Source: Prunella strophiata
Taxonomy: Eukaryota; Chordata; Aves; Passeriformes; Prunellidae
Reading direction: 5' to 3'
Assembly (NCBI GenBank): GCA_036583965.1
Contig: JAZBQD010000034.1
Span: 4,859,222 to 4,923,221 of the forward strand
Length of the DNA stretch: 64,000 nucleotides
The position numbers were made by a program, and so were the translations under genes. Each line of letters opens with the position of its first letter. Position 1 is the first letter of the stretch. The notes beneath the pieces are model-generated. The model made no database searches. It was not told the origin of the DNA and saw nothing but the letters and a program-made list of their open reading frames with translations. Below, one piece after another: positions 1 to 11,474 of the stretch.

Positions 1-99
1 GGCTCTGTTTTCTCTCAGAGGTATCCATGCCCCAGGCTGCTCAGAAAATACATCCAAAGGGTTTGAGCTGGATCAGCAGCTTTTCCAAGAGATCCATGG

Positions 100-3000
100 C
101 AGGAGCTGGTTGATCCCATCTCTCTCTCTCTTTCCCAGGGGATCAGCTGCAGGAGCTGGTTGATCCCATTTCTCTCCCTTTCCCAGGGGATCAGCTGCAG
201 GAGCTTGTTGATCCCATCTCTCTCGTCCTCCTCTCCCCTTTCCCAGGGGATCAGCTGCAGGAGCCTGGTTGATCCCCATCTCTCTCCCTTCCCAGGGGAT
301 CAGCTGCAGTGACGCTGGTTGATCCACATCTCTCCTTCCCAGGGGATCCATGCTGCAGGAGCTGGCTTGACCCACCCAGGAGATGGTTGATCCCATCTCT
401 CCCTTTCCCAGGGGATCAGCTGCAGGAGCTGGTGATCCCATCTCTCCCTTTCCCAGGGGATCAGCTGCAGGAGCTGGTGATCCCATCTCTCCCTTTCCCA
501 GGGGATCAGCTGCAAGGAGCTGGTTGATCCCACCTCTCTCCCTTTCCAGGGGATCAGCTGCAGGAGATGGTTGATCCCATCTCTCTCTTCCTTTCCCAGG
601 GGATCAGCTGCAGGAGCTGGTTGATCCATCTCTCTCTCCCTTTCCCAGGGGATCAGCTGCAGGAGCTGGTTGATCCCACCTCTCTCCCTTTCCAGGGGAT
701 CAGCTGGCAGGAGCTGGTTGATCCCATCTCTCTCTCCCTTTCCCAGGGGATCAGCTGGCAGGAGCTGGTTGATCCACCTCTCTCTCCCTTTCCCAGGGGA
801 TCAGCTGCAGGAGCTGGTTGATCCCATCTCTCTCTCCCTTTCCCAGGGGATCAGCTGCAGGAGCTGGTTGATCCCACCTCTCTCTCCCTTTCCCAGGGGA
901 TCAGCTGCAGGAGCTGGTTGATCCCATCTTCTCTCCCTTTCCCAGGGGATCAGCTGCAGGAGCTGGTTGATCCCACCTCTCTCTCCCTTTCCCAGGGGAT
1001 CAGCTGCAGGAGCTGGTTGATCCCATCTCTCCCTTTCCCAGGGGATCAGCTGCAGGAGCTGGTTGATCCCATCTCTCTCTCCCTTTCCCAGGGGATCAGC
1101 TGCAGGAGCTGGTTGATCCCACCTCTCTCTCCCTTTCCCAGGGGATCAGCTGCAGGAGCTGGTTGATCCCATCTCTCTCTTCCTTTCCCAGGGGATCAGC
1201 TGCAGGAGCTGGTTGATCCCACCTCTCTCTCCCTTTCCCAGGGGATCAGCTGCAGGAGCTGGTTGATCCCACCTCTCTCTCCCTTTCCCAGGGGATCAGC
1301 TGCAGGAGCTGGTGATCCCATCTCTCTCTCCCTTTCCAGGGGATCAGCTGCAGGAGCTGGTGATCCCATCTCTCCCTTTCCCAGGGGATCAGCTGCAGGA
1401 GCTGGTTGATCCCATCTCTCTCTCCCTTTCCCAGGGGATCAGCTGCAGGAGCTGGTTGATCCCATCTCTCCCTTTCCCAGGGGATCAGCTGCAGGAGCTG
1501 GTTGATCCCATCTCTCCCTTTCCCAGGGGATCAGCTGCAGGAGCTGGTTGATCCCATCTCTCCCTTTCCCAGGGGATCAGCTGCAGGAGCTGGTTGATCC
1601 CATCTCTCCCTTTCCCAGGGGATCAGCTGCAGGAGCTGGTTGATCCCATCTCTCCCTTTCCCAGGGGATCAGCTGCAGGAGCTGGTTGATCCCATCTCTC
1701 CCTTTCCCAGGGGATCAGCTGCAGGAGCTGGTTGATCCCATCTCTCCCTTTCCCAGGGGATCAGCTGCAGGAGCTGGTTGATCCCATCTCTCCCTTTCCC
1801 AGGGGATCAGCTGCAGGAGCTGGTTGATCCCATCTCTCCCTTTCCCAGGGGATCAGCTGCAGGAGCTGGTTGATCCCATCTCTCCCTTTCCCAGGGGATC
1901 AGCTGCAGGAGCTGGTTGATCCCATCTCTCTCTCCCTTTCCCAGGGGATCAGCTGCAGGAGCTGGTTGATCCCATCTCTCCCTTTCCCAGGGGATCAGCT
2001 GCAGGAGCTGGTTGATCCCATCTCTCCCTTTCCCAGGGGATCAGCTGCAGGAGCTGGTTGATCCCATCTCTCCCTTTCCCAGGGGATCAGCTGCAGGAGC
2101 TGGTTGATCCCACCTCTCTCTCCCTTTCCCAGGGGATCAGCTGCAGGAGCTGGTTGATCCCATCTCTCCCTTTCCCAGGGGATCAGCTGCAGGAGCTGGT
2201 TGATCCCACCTCTCTCTCCCTTTCCCAGGGGATCAGCTGCAGGAGCTGGTTGATCCCATCTCTCCCTTTCCCAGGGGATCAGCTGCAGGAGCTGGTTGAT
2301 CCCATCTCTCCCTTTCCCAGGGGATCAGCTGCAGGAGCTGGTTGATCCCATCTCTCCCTTTCCCAGGGGATCAGCTGCAGGAGCTGGTTGATCCCATCTC
2401 TCCCTTTCCCAGGGGATCAGCTGCAGGAGCTGGTTGATCCCATCTCTCCCTTTCCCAGGGGATCAGCTGCAGGAGCTGGTTGATCCCATCTCTCCCTTTC
2501 CCAGGGGATCAGCTGCAGGAGCTGGTTGATCCCATCTCTCCCTTTCCCAGGGGATCAGCTGCAGGAGCTGGTTGATCCCATCTCTCCCTTTCCCAGGGGA
2601 TCAGCTGCAGGAGCTGGTTGATCCCACCTCTCTCTCCCTTTCCCAGGGGATCAGCTGCAGGAGCTGGTTGATCCCATCTCTCTCTCCCTTTCCCAGGGGA
2701 TCAGCTGCAGGAGCTGGTTGATCCCATCTCTCCCTTTCCCAGGGGATCAGCTGCAGGAGCTGGTTGATCCCATCTCTCTCCCTTTCCCAGGGGATCAGCT
2801 GCAGGAGCTGGTTGATCCCATCTCTCTCTCTCCCAGGGGATCAGCTGCAGGAGCTGGTTGATCCCATCTCTCCCTTTCCCAGGGGATCAGCTGCAGGAGC
2901 TGGTTGATCCCATCTCTCTCCCCTTTCCCAGGGGATCAGCTGCAGGAGCTGGTTGATCCCATCTCTCTCTCCCAGGGGATCAGCTGCAGCAGCTGTTGAT

Positions 3001-3117
3001 CCCATCTCTCCCCTTTCCCCGGGGATCAGCTGCAGGAGCTGGTTGATCCCATCTCTCTCTCCCCTTCCCAGGGGATCAGCTGCAGGAGCTGGTTGATCCC
3101 ATCTCTCTCTCTCCCAG
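100..3117 (+). repeat. 46/50-bp minisatellite made of SH3TC2 3' splice-site copies
   Basis: About 64 head-to-tail copies of a 46-bp unit, with 50-bp variants carrying one extra TCTC. Each unit has three parts: GGTTGATCCCAT, then the pyrimidine tract CTCTCCCTTTCCCAG, then GGGATCAGCTGCAGGAGCT. The third part is identical to the first bases of the SH3TC2 exon that begins at 3118, and the last unit runs straight into that exon. The first ~400 bp are degenerate, while 1440-2580 is almost uniform, which suggests recent homogenisation in the middle. Reading frames through it all contain TGA within GGTTGATCC, so it is not coding. Confidence 0.97.
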
Positions 3118-3314
3118 GGGATCAGCTGCAGGAGCTGGTTGCCTTCCACCGCCTGGCCACAGCCTATGACTTGCTGCACATGCACGAGATGGCCGAGGAT
3201 TGCTACCTGAAGACCCTGGCCATGCGTCCCCCCGTGCTGCAGAGCTCAGCAGAGGCCCTGTACTACTGCAAGCTCTACTGGCACCTGGGCAACCTGGCCC
3301 TGCACAAGCTGAAG
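3118..3314 (+). CDS. SH3TC2: SH3TC2 penultimate coding exon (partial gene)
   Basis: SH3TC2 (SH3 domain and tetratricopeptide repeats 2) is a Rab11-binding endosomal adaptor of Schwann cells; human mutations cause Charcot-Marie-Tooth type 4C. The exon follows CTCCCAG (AG at 3116-3117), starts with two bases that complete a split codon, and then encodes 65 residues from [12 protein letters not shown] to LALHKLK. It ends in phase 0 at AAG followed by GTGAGG, a strong donor at 3315. The peptide has TPR-type helices ([22 protein letters not shown]) and matches my memory of the C-terminal TPR region of human SH3TC2. The rest of the gene lies upstream of the window. The acceptor is the last member of a minisatellite made of copies of itself. 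The identification also rests on the convergent ADRB2 neighbour, an arrangement shared with human. Confidence 0.93.
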
Positions 3315-3546
3315 GTGAGGCAGGAGCCCTCCCAAGGTGCTTGGATGGAGAGCTGAGGGTGGAGGTCACATCTGGTTCTGAAGAGGGAAGGGAATTTGGA
3401 AAGAAGTGCTGGCACTTAGCACCATTCCAGTGAAATGAGGTGTCCCTGGGTCCTGCCTGGATCCCCAGGCTCTGCTCCAGTTCCCTCCTGCCCCATGAGC
3501 CCCAGTGCAGCCCTTTTCTAACCCCTGCCCTGTGTTCTCTGCTCAG

Positions 3547-3739
3547 GATGAACAGGATGCAGCCTCCTACTTCCTGCTGGCCCTCGCCGCCTGCCGCCGA
3601 GCTGGGAGACCAGGAGCTGCAAGCCCTGCTCCGTGCCAAGCTGGGTGCCATCCCTGGAGCCCCAGGGGGACCTGAGGGCACTCCAGGCTGTGCCACGGAC
3701 CGGCCCCGCTGGCTGAGCCAAGGTGGCCACGTGGTGTGA
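3547..3739 (+). CDS. SH3TC2: SH3TC2 last coding exon, with apparent 1-base frameshift
   Basis: The exon follows TCTGCTCAG (AG at 3545-3546) and begins in phase 0 with DEQDAASYFLLALAA, the expected continuation of the previous exon. After codon GCC 3589-3591 the frame shifts by one base. Skipping T3592 gives AAELGDQELQALLRAKLG and then a C-terminus ending RPRWLSQGGHVV with TGA at 3737-3739. That restored register aligns without gaps to the human ending as I recall it (LALAAAVLLGDEELQ, then ARWLSGGGLAL). As written, the unshifted frame reads arginine- and proline-rich residues with no resemblance to the family. The extra T lies in a run of GCC repeats, so a sequencing error is the simplest explanation, but a real variant is possible. 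Confidence 0.9.
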
Positions 3740-4565
3740 CCCCTGTGCCACCCTGGGGACACCAGTGGAGCCATCCAGCAGCACCGTGAGAGGTCTGTGT
3801 GCCCTCCAGGACAGGTCCTGCACCACGTCCTGAGGAGCTGGCACGGTTTGGGCTCCTCCTCCCACACACTTGGGACCCTGCCCTTGTTTTTCAGGAGCAG
3901 AGGTAGCACAGCCAGGGCAGGATGAGGGCTGAGCTCCTGGGAGGGTTCAGAAGTGCCCTGGGCAGGATGGGCACTGGGGAGTGCTGCCATGTGCCTGTCC
4001 CCACAGCTGCCCCACAGCTGGCAGCAGGAACAGGGCAGTTCCGTGTTTTTTTCAAACACGACCCAAACGTGTTTGAAACAGCAACTCCTTTATTTACACC
4101 TGGTTTTTATCCTCGTCTGCCCCACGAGGTCTGTGGTGGCATCTCTGCCAAACTCCTCTCCTGTAAAAAGCGCCACCAAAGCTTTTGACAGTGAGGGACA
4201 GAATTAGGGAAGGGAGGAGGAATAAAGGGGCTGGTCCAGCCTCATCTGGGGGCAGAAAAAACTGCTCAGGGGGAGGCAGAGACCACCCTGACCCCAGCCC
4301 TGCCACCCAGCCTCCGGGTCTGGAGCAGGAGCACAGGAACGGGGAGCTGCTGGAGTCGTGTCCTGGTTCAGGACATCCCTGGAGGTGTCAAAACGTAGAT
4401 GTGGCATTTGGGGACACGGTTCAGTGCTGGGGGAATGGTCGGGCTCGCTGATCTTAGATGGGATTTCCTAAGCTGAGCGGTTCTCCTGGCACACAGCAGC
4501 ATGTGCAGCTCTGCTGCTCAGCCACACTCGCCACCAGAGAGCAATAAATGCCCATTTTTGCAGTG
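3740..4565 (+). other. SH3TC2: Probable SH3TC2 3' UTR and polyadenylation region
   Basis: This is non-repetitive sequence just after the SH3TC2 stop. Two AATAAA hexamers on the + strand, at 4221-4226 and 4543-4548, are candidate poly(A) signals; the first would give a 3' UTR of about 0.5 kb. No conserved open frame is seen. The exact cleavage site is inferred, not shown. Confidence 0.5.
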
Positions 4566-5648
4566 AGAGCGGCTTCCCTGCAAAGGCCCGAGCTCAGCTC
4601 TCGCTCCGGGCTGGAAGGAGCGGATTTCCCAGCTGATGCTCTTTGCTTTGGCAACCAGTGGCCATCTGGGCTCCACAGCCAGACCCCTCTCCCAGCTCCT
4701 CCAGCTCCCTGCCCTGCCTGGGATTGTTAAATACAGAATATTTATTTCCTCCCTGCTCTCCACAAACGCCGAGTTCAGCTTCCTCTTCCAGCCCCTCCGA
4801 GGCGTTTGTCGCCGGGGCAATGATTATTTACTGCTTGTTTACCGAGCATCCCTGCGGGGCAGCCTCGCACCCAGCCCGGAGCAGGAAATCTCCATCCTGG
4901 GAGCAACCCAGCCAGCTCAGGGCTCCCCAAAACCTCCTGCCCCAGCCCACAGCTGATCCCAGTGCAGCTGGTTGGTGCTCACCGTGCCAGGGCAGGATGT
5001 TTTCTGCAGGTTTTCAGTCAGTTCTCTTTTTTCTTTTTGTCTAGATGGTCTGTAAGGACCATTCCAACCCTTTAACATCCTCTGGATCTTTTCACACACC
5101 GTGGTGTCACACCTTTGTGCCAGGAGGAAGACTGGACAGTTGGAAATCAGGGTGTGGAGAGGAGCTGGGGTGGCTCTGGAAGCCCTGAGGGCTTTGTTTA
5201 AACAAAGTTGGCCTGACTCAGCCGAGCTCCAGGAGTCAGAGATGTTCTGATTCACAGGGACTCTGCAGCTGCTTTGGAACCAAACGTGTCCTCCTTAAAT
5301 CACAGCAAAGCAAATTTGTGGGGCCTGCAGGGGGGAAAAAAGTCTTCCTCCTTGGGAGCATCCTGTAAAATATCATTTTCCCTGTCCCTCATCAGCCTGC
5401 CTGCTCCCACATGCTGTGGTGCAGTGGGATGAGAGCTCAGGGGGGGCAGGGCTAATTAAAATTCACAATACAGTGACTTTTAAAGCTGTTGTTTGTGTGC
5501 ACCAACTCCTGGGTGATATGAGGATATTCCATCCCTCCAGTTTTGTGGGCAGAGGAAAGTGGGGACTTTGTGCCAGAGGAGGTCACCAGGTGGTGGCTGA
5601 GCTCCTGGAGCTATGTCATCATCACAGCCTGACGGGGGAAGGTTTTTT
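4566..5648. other. Intergenic stretch with a possible conserved element
   Basis: No gene or repeat was recognised. The part at about 4725-4860 differs in texture: it is AT-rich, has scattered CpGs, and carries forkhead-like (TGTTTAC, TATTTAC) and homeodomain-like (TGATTATT) motifs. This looks like conserved regulatory DNA, but conservation cannot be tested here. The stretch ends in a T-run at the assembly gap. Confidence 0.3.
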
Positions 5649-6148
5649 NNNNNNNNNNNNNNNNNNNNNNNNNNNNNNNNNNNNNNNNNNNNNNNNNNNN
5701 NNNNNNNNNNNNNNNNNNNNNNNNNNNNNNNNNNNNNNNNNNNNNNNNNNNNNNNNNNNNNNNNNNNNNNNNNNNNNNNNNNNNNNNNNNNNNNNNNNNN
5801 NNNNNNNNNNNNNNNNNNNNNNNNNNNNNNNNNNNNNNNNNNNNNNNNNNNNNNNNNNNNNNNNNNNNNNNNNNNNNNNNNNNNNNNNNNNNNNNNNNNN
5901 NNNNNNNNNNNNNNNNNNNNNNNNNNNNNNNNNNNNNNNNNNNNNNNNNNNNNNNNNNNNNNNNNNNNNNNNNNNNNNNNNNNNNNNNNNNNNNNNNNNN
6001 NNNNNNNNNNNNNNNNNNNNNNNNNNNNNNNNNNNNNNNNNNNNNNNNNNNNNNNNNNNNNNNNNNNNNNNNNNNNNNNNNNNNNNNNNNNNNNNNNNNN
6101 NNNNNNNNNNNNNNNNNNNNNNNNNNNNNNNNNNNNNNNNNNNNNNNN
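5649..6148. other. Assembly gap, exactly 500 N
   Basis: There are 500 consecutive N. The round number indicates a placeholder for a scaffold join, so the true distance is unknown. The left flank ends in a T-run; the right flank is unremarkable unique sequence. Confidence 0.99.
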
Positions 6149-6659
6149 TGGAGATGTTCCTGCTCTCCACTCCCTGTGCCTGAGAGGAGCTGCACAAATA
6201 AAAGTGACCTGGAGGTCCAGGGTTGCATCTGGTTGGGCTCAAAGAGATGAAATCCATTTTGGGAGCTCTCTCAGTGGTGTCACTCTGCTGCCAGGAGTTT
6301 AAGGGCACCTGTCAGGGATATTTTGGGAAACAGAGGCTCCTGCCTGCTGCCCCTGTGCACAGAATTCCATGTCAAACGAGGTCTGCCGGAGCAGGGCTCG
6401 GGGGAAGTTGTGGTTTAGTGGCAAGCCAGGGTGAGAAAGTGGCTTCTGAGCCCCCTGCCACACTCGGGGCCAGCCTGGGCTCTGTGGGTTGGGGTTTGGC
6501 CTCTTCTGTGCAACTTCCACCACTGTGGGGTCACCTGGAGCTTTGCCCACCCCATGGACTGGGAGAAGGCTTTTCCCAGGGGTCTGCCAGGCTGGGCAGG
6601 GAAATGAGCTCAACATCTGCACGTGGAGCCTGCCCCTCACTCACTGGGACAGCTCCTGA
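6149..6659. other. Intergenic, nothing recognised
   Basis: Unique GC-moderate sequence between the gap and a 16-bp array. Frames open for up to ~150 codons, but there is no family resemblance and no splice context. Confidence 0.4.
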
Positions 6660-7074
6660 GGGGTTTTAGTGCTGTGGGGTTTTAGTGCTGTGGGGTTTTA
6701 GTGCTGTGGGATTTAAGTGCTGTGGGGTTTTAGTGCTGTGGGGTTTTAGTGCTGTGGGGTTTTAGTGCTGTGGGATTTAAATGCTGTGGGGTTTTAGTGC
6801 TGAGGGGTTTTAGTGCTGTGGGGTTTTAGTGCTGAGGGGTTTTAGTGCTGTGGGGTTTTAGGGCTGTGGGGTTTTAGTGCTGTGGGGTTTTAGGGCTGTG
6901 GGGTTTTAGGGCTGTGGGGTTTTAGGGCTGTGGGGTTTTAGTGCTGTGGGGTTTTAGTGCTGAGGGGTTTTAGTGCTGTGGGGTTTTAGTGCTGTGGGGT
7001 TTTAGTGCTGTGGGGTTTTAGTGCTGAGGGGTTTTAGGGCTGTGGGGTTTTAGGGCTGTGGGGTTTTAGTGCTG
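6660..7074 (+). repeat. 16-bp minisatellite GGGGTTTTAGTGCTGT, ~26 copies
   Basis: Head-to-tail copies of GGGGTTTTAGTGCTGT. Single-base variants include GGGCTGT for GTGCTGT, TGAGG for TGTGG, and ATTTAAG for GTTTTAG. Every unit has a G-run on the + strand. Confidence 0.97.
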
Positions 7075-7660
7075 GGCAAGGCAGAACCTTCCCACAAATG
7101 TCCCCACCTGACCATTTGAGTTTCTTTGGTGTCAAACCCACAGAGAGGCTGAAACCCCTGAAGCTGCAGGGCCTGGGGGGTCCAGCCTGGCTCTGCCCCA
7201 GGACAGGGTCTGCCCTCCCACAAGAGCTATTTTTGGAATTATTTCATTTTTTATCTCTTGAATTAGGTCACAACTCCCCTGATTTTTGAGTGGCAGCACC
7301 TAAACTGACCACAGGCACCTTCCCATGGGCAGGCTCCACACAGAGCAGGGATTTGCTTGGAAAAAGCACCCACCAGAGGGACAGAGCGTGTTCTAAACCA
7401 GAAACCACAGCAGAAAATGCAGCAGGAGGAGGAATCCTCCCAGCTGAAGAAGGAGCCTGCTGTGATTTACGTGTGCACTGAGCTCCTGGGGAGGGATGTG
7501 GGTGTGCTGCTGCTCGTGGAATGAGCAAATCTGGCAGCCAGGAGCACATTTGCAGGATTATGTTGCAATTAATGTGATTTAATGGCAGAGCCTCCTTATT
7601 GCTCTTGTCCCACTCTCTCCCTACAAAGACTTTATCAGAGTAAAACTTTCTCTTCAGGAA

Positions 7661-7790
7661 ACACAGAATTATGGGGTGGTTTGGGTTGGAAGGGACTTTA
7701 AAATCATCCAATTCCATGGGCAGGGACACCTTTAACTTCACCTTTCACTATCCCAGGTTGTTCCAAGCCCTGTCCACTCAGGGATTCCCT
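7661..7790 (-). mobile_element. CR1 LINE 3' fragment
   Basis: Reads ACACAGAATTATGGGGTGG, then TTTGGGTTGGAAGGGAC, a trace of the CATGGGCAGGGACACC motif, and GGTTGTTCCAAGCCCTGTCC. This is the antisense of the CR1 3' end, with the ATTCTGTG tail unit as CACAGAAT. The element therefore points to the - strand and is strongly 5' truncated. Confidence 0.85.
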
Positions 7791-7899
7791 GGCATGGGGG
7801 AAATTACTACTTCCATTAATTTCACTTATGGCAGGATTGAAAGAGCTGTTATCCAGCCCCAAATGCAGTAAATGATCCTCTTGCTTACGAATTCTCTGC

Positions 7900-8640
7900 A
7901 TCAGCAGAAGTATTTGATGCTGCTGAAGGCTGCATTAATCACTAAAAGACAGGAATCCATTCCCCACTGGGATTTATCCTGCAGGGAGTGCAGACACAGC
8001 TCTCTGGAAGGAAACTTCCCCCTCAGAACTCCTGGTGATTTTCCATGGTTTTGGCTGAAAACCCCTGAGGATGGAGGGAGCTGGGGAGAACAGGGATGTC
8101 AGTGTGGGTGAAGCTGCCCAGGTGCAGCAGGTGAAGGTTGGGGCCAGGCATGGGGGACACTTCTGTCATCAGAGACACCTGGCCAGGGCAGGATGGAGTC
8201 AGGGCACTGCCCTGGGGGGTTAATCCTGAAAAGCAGATGGAGAATCAGCCCTGCCAGGAGTGTGGAGGGAATTCCTGCTGCAGGTGCAGGGCACAGTGAG
8301 TCAGGCTCTTTATCTGCCCTCTGATAACCCCCTGAGAAGGGGCCCTGGAAGCAGGGCCATGAGAGGTCCTGGGAGAGGTTTCCAGGGAAAAGCAGAGCTT
8401 TGGGATCTCTGGAGAGCCTGGCTGTGTGTGAGCCCTGCAGGGGCTGGAGTGATGTGGGATTTACAGCCATTTAAATGAGAGGGGAGAGCCAGTTTGGATT
8501 CAAGAAACACCCCCCAAAAACCAGGCAGAAGGGGCATTTTCCAGGCACAGAAATCCCCACCTCAGAGTCTTTCTGCTCCAGAAGAAAAGCCAGGCAATAA
8601 ACACTAGGAAAAGCCATGAAGGATAAATGTCATTATTGTC
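7900..8640. other. Intergenic, nothing recognised
   Basis: Unique sequence between two CR1 fragments, with no coding, RNA or repeat signature visible. Confidence 0.4.
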
Positions 8641-8654
8641 CCCAGTGTGAGCAT

Positions 8655-8815
8655 CTTGCTCTGGACCTGCTCCATCCCATCCAGCCTGGTCCTGGGCACT
8701 GCCAGGGATCCAGGGGCAGCCACAGCTGCTCTGGGCACCCTGTGCCAGGGCCTGCCCACCCTCACAGGGAGGAATTTCCCCCCCTAACATTTAACCTAAA
8801 TTTCCCAAGGACTCC
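8655..8815 (-). mobile_element. CR1 LINE 3' fragment
   Basis: Contains the antisense CR1 core in order: CATCCAGCCTGG, TGGGCACTGCCAGGGATCC, CAGCCACAGCTGCTCTGGGC, GGCCTGCCCACCCTCACAG and GGAATTTC. It is an old, diverged copy without its terminal tail. Confidence 0.85.
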
Positions 8816-9104
8816 AGCTTGGCCCTTCATTTCCCCAGCTGGGGCAGAGTTTGTGGCTGAGCAAATCCCAGCCCTCTCTTGTGCATTTGGGGCTCCTTAA
8901 TCCTCCCTGCCCTCAAGCAGCTCCAAAAATAGCTCTGAGCTCCCTCCAAGGGCAGCCTCAACGACAGGTGATGCCCTGGAGGGGCTGCTTGGAGCCCACT
9001 GGGATTTCTGTGCTCTTATCCCAGCAGGAGCACCTGGGATGCAGCAGAGCTTGGGCTGGAGGTGGCAGGATGAGACACCAAGGAGGGGTTTCTCCTCTCC
9101 CACC

Positions 9105-9725
9105 TGTCCTGCCAAAATCCTGACAGAATCCTGCCAAAATCCTGCAAAAAGCCTACCAAAATTCTGCCAAAATCTTGTCAAAATTCTACCAAAATCTTGT
9201 CAAAATCCTGCCAGAATCCTGCCAGAATCCTACCAAAACCCTACTAAAATCCTGCTGAAATCCTGCCAGAATCCTGCCAAAATCATACCAAAATCCTGTC
9301 AGAATCTTGCCAAAATCCTGCCAAAATATTGTCAAAATCCTGACAAAATTCTTCCAAAATCCTGCCAGAATCCTGCCAAAATTCTGCCAAAATCTTGTCA
9401 AAATCCTGTCAAAGTCCTGCCAAAATCCTACCAAAACCCTACTAAAATCCTGCCAAAATCCTGCCAAAATCCTGCCAAAATGTTGTCAAAATCCTGCCAA
9501 AATTCTGCCAAAATCTTGTCAAAATCCTGACTGAATCCTGACAAAATCCTGCAAAAAGCCTACCAAAACCCTACCAAAATACTACAAAAATCCTGCCAAA
9601 ATCCTGCCAAAACCCTACTAAAATCCTACCAAAATCCTGACAAAATCCTACCAAAATCCTGACAAAACCCTGACAAAATCCTGCCTAAATCCTGCCAGAA
9701 TCCTGCCAAAATCTTGTCAAAATCC
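9105..9725 (+). repeat. 11-bp minisatellite CCAAAATCCTG, ~55 copies
   Basis: Tandem CCAAAATCCTG units with frequent point changes (TGTCAAAAT, CAGAATCC, CTACCAAAA). 11 bp is not a multiple of 3 and the unit has no stop codon in most frames, so long Q/N/P/K-rich frames open on both strands. These are artefacts. Confidence 0.97.
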
Positions 9726-10419
9726 ACCCTGTTCCCAGCTTTCCATGGGATGTGGGATGGCTGTGGCTGACCCCAGCTGGGATTCTCCACCTTTTTACCA
9801 AAACCATCACAAGTTTGCCCAAGGAGCAGCAGGAAACATCCAACTGCAGCCACAGCATGGAAGTGCCACTCCACCCTGCCTAGCCACAACTTGGGGATCA
9901 AAGAGTCAGATTCCATCAAAACCATCTTTTTTTTTTTTTCTAAAAAAACCAAAAATCATTTCTGATTACACTCCTGGGGGAGGCTTCTTAAACAGAGAAA
10001 ATTTAATTTTGGATTGACGCATTCATTTCGCTTCGCTTTGGATGATAAAAGCAAAGTGGGAAAATTTAATTTCCTCTTTGTTTGCTCTGTCCTGGCATGC
10101 TCTTGTCGAGATGATGCTCAGGGTGTTCTCATTTCTCCCCCACCCTCCTCCTCTGTTTAAAACCCACCAAAATCACAAAACTTCTGCAGCTGAGGGAGGG
10201 TGGAAGGAAGTGGAGCAACCCCTGGGTCAGTGCATTGCCCTTGCCTCTGGAAAGGGGAACAAAGCCACCCTGGAGTTGTGACTGCTTTGTTTGCTGGAAA
10301 GAAACCTCTGAAATGACTTTTCAAAGCTGACAAACAAAGCACAGAACCTTCCCCCAGGTCTGCTTGGTGTGTGGAATTCCTTTCTGGCTCCACAATTTTT
10401 TTCTGATGTTTCTTGCAGG
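9726..10419. other. Intergenic, nothing recognised
   Basis: Unique sequence with one T-run near 9928-9940. No gene or transposon signature was recognised. Confidence 0.4.
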
Positions 10420-10625
10420 GCTCCAAGCCCCAGTGTCCAGCCTGGCCTTGGGCACTGCCAGGGATCCAGGGGCAGCCACAGGTGCCCTCTGTGCCAGGGC
10501 CTGCCCACCCTCCCAGGGAACAATTCCTGCCCAATATCCAGCCTAAATCTCCCTTTTTCTTGAACCCATCCCTCTTAGTCTGTCCCTGATGAAGAACCAT
10601 CCTTTCCTTTGGTCCTCATTTCCTG
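10420..10625 (-). mobile_element. CR1 LINE 3' fragment
   Basis: Antisense CR1 blocks in order: CTCCAAGCCCCAGTGTCCAG, CCTTGGGCACTGCCAGGGAT, GGGCCTGCCCACCCTCCCAG, CCAATATCCAGCCTAAATCTCC and AACCCATCCCTCTTAGTCTG. The last two blocks extend further 5' in CR1 than most copies in this window. Confidence 0.85.
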
Positions 10626-10699
10626 ACCTCTGCTGAACCAGGGACCCTTTGGGTGCTGCTGCTGCCTCTGGGATGTCCCCTCTGCCTGGTTTTATCCTC

Positions 10700-11470
10700 C
10701 TGCTTATCCCTTCTTGTCCATTTAGATCTGAGCTTCCAGGACCAGCCTCTTTCCAACGTGGCTTCTGTGACACCTGGGGCCACCTGCTCTGCTCCCTGGT
10801 TGCCACTGCAAACACAGCTCATGGTCCCCTGCATCCCTGGATGCCCACCCAGCCTTTCCTTTGGCTTGAGGAGCCTTGGGAGGAAGATTAACTCCTAAAA
10901 CCAGGTGCAGGCTGCAGGCAGAACCTGCAGGAAGCAGTTAATGGTTAACAGCACTGGGTAATTCCTTGCTTTTCCACTTTCCAGCCACAAGCAGCTCTGG
11001 ATGCAGCATGGATGAACCAGCCAGGTGTTTATAATGTCCAGGTTTATTTTGATGGGATTTTTTGTGCTTTAATGACCATCATTTCCATTTTTGTAATGCC
11101 CCTTCTTCCTGTTTTTCATTTCCTGCTGTCAGGTGACAGCCTGGGCTGGGCACATTCCCATTTTCATCAGGAATTTCACTGGCACAGAAAGCAAAGCAGA
11201 GCAGCCCCCATCACTGAGGAGACAAAACCTCAGCCTCAGGACTGTGCAATCCAAAGCTTCCTCCCCATTTCCATGGAGACCAATCCAGAGCATCTGGGAA
11301 TTCAACATTCTCCTATAGCAATCAAAATGATGGTAAATCACCAGCTTGGAATGGTTTAATCCAATATTTGCTGGGATTTGTGCCTTTTGAAAGGAAATAA
11401 ATGTGGCTGTGAGACCAAGAATTCAGCTTGTGCCCTGGGAAGGAAAAGCTTCAGGAATGATATTGGGGTT
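10700..11470. other. Intergenic, nothing recognised
   Basis: Unique sequence with no support for coding or RNA genes. Confidence 0.35.
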
Positions 11471-11474
11471 AAGG

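Noticed and set aside
100..3117. Possible CRISPR-like array
   Set aside because: There are no unique spacers between units and the host is a vertebrate; it is a head-to-tail minisatellite.
3076..4059. A 327-codon - strand frame across the SH3TC2 exons
   Set aside because: It is antisense to recognised SH3TC2 exons and the array, with no homologue recognised.
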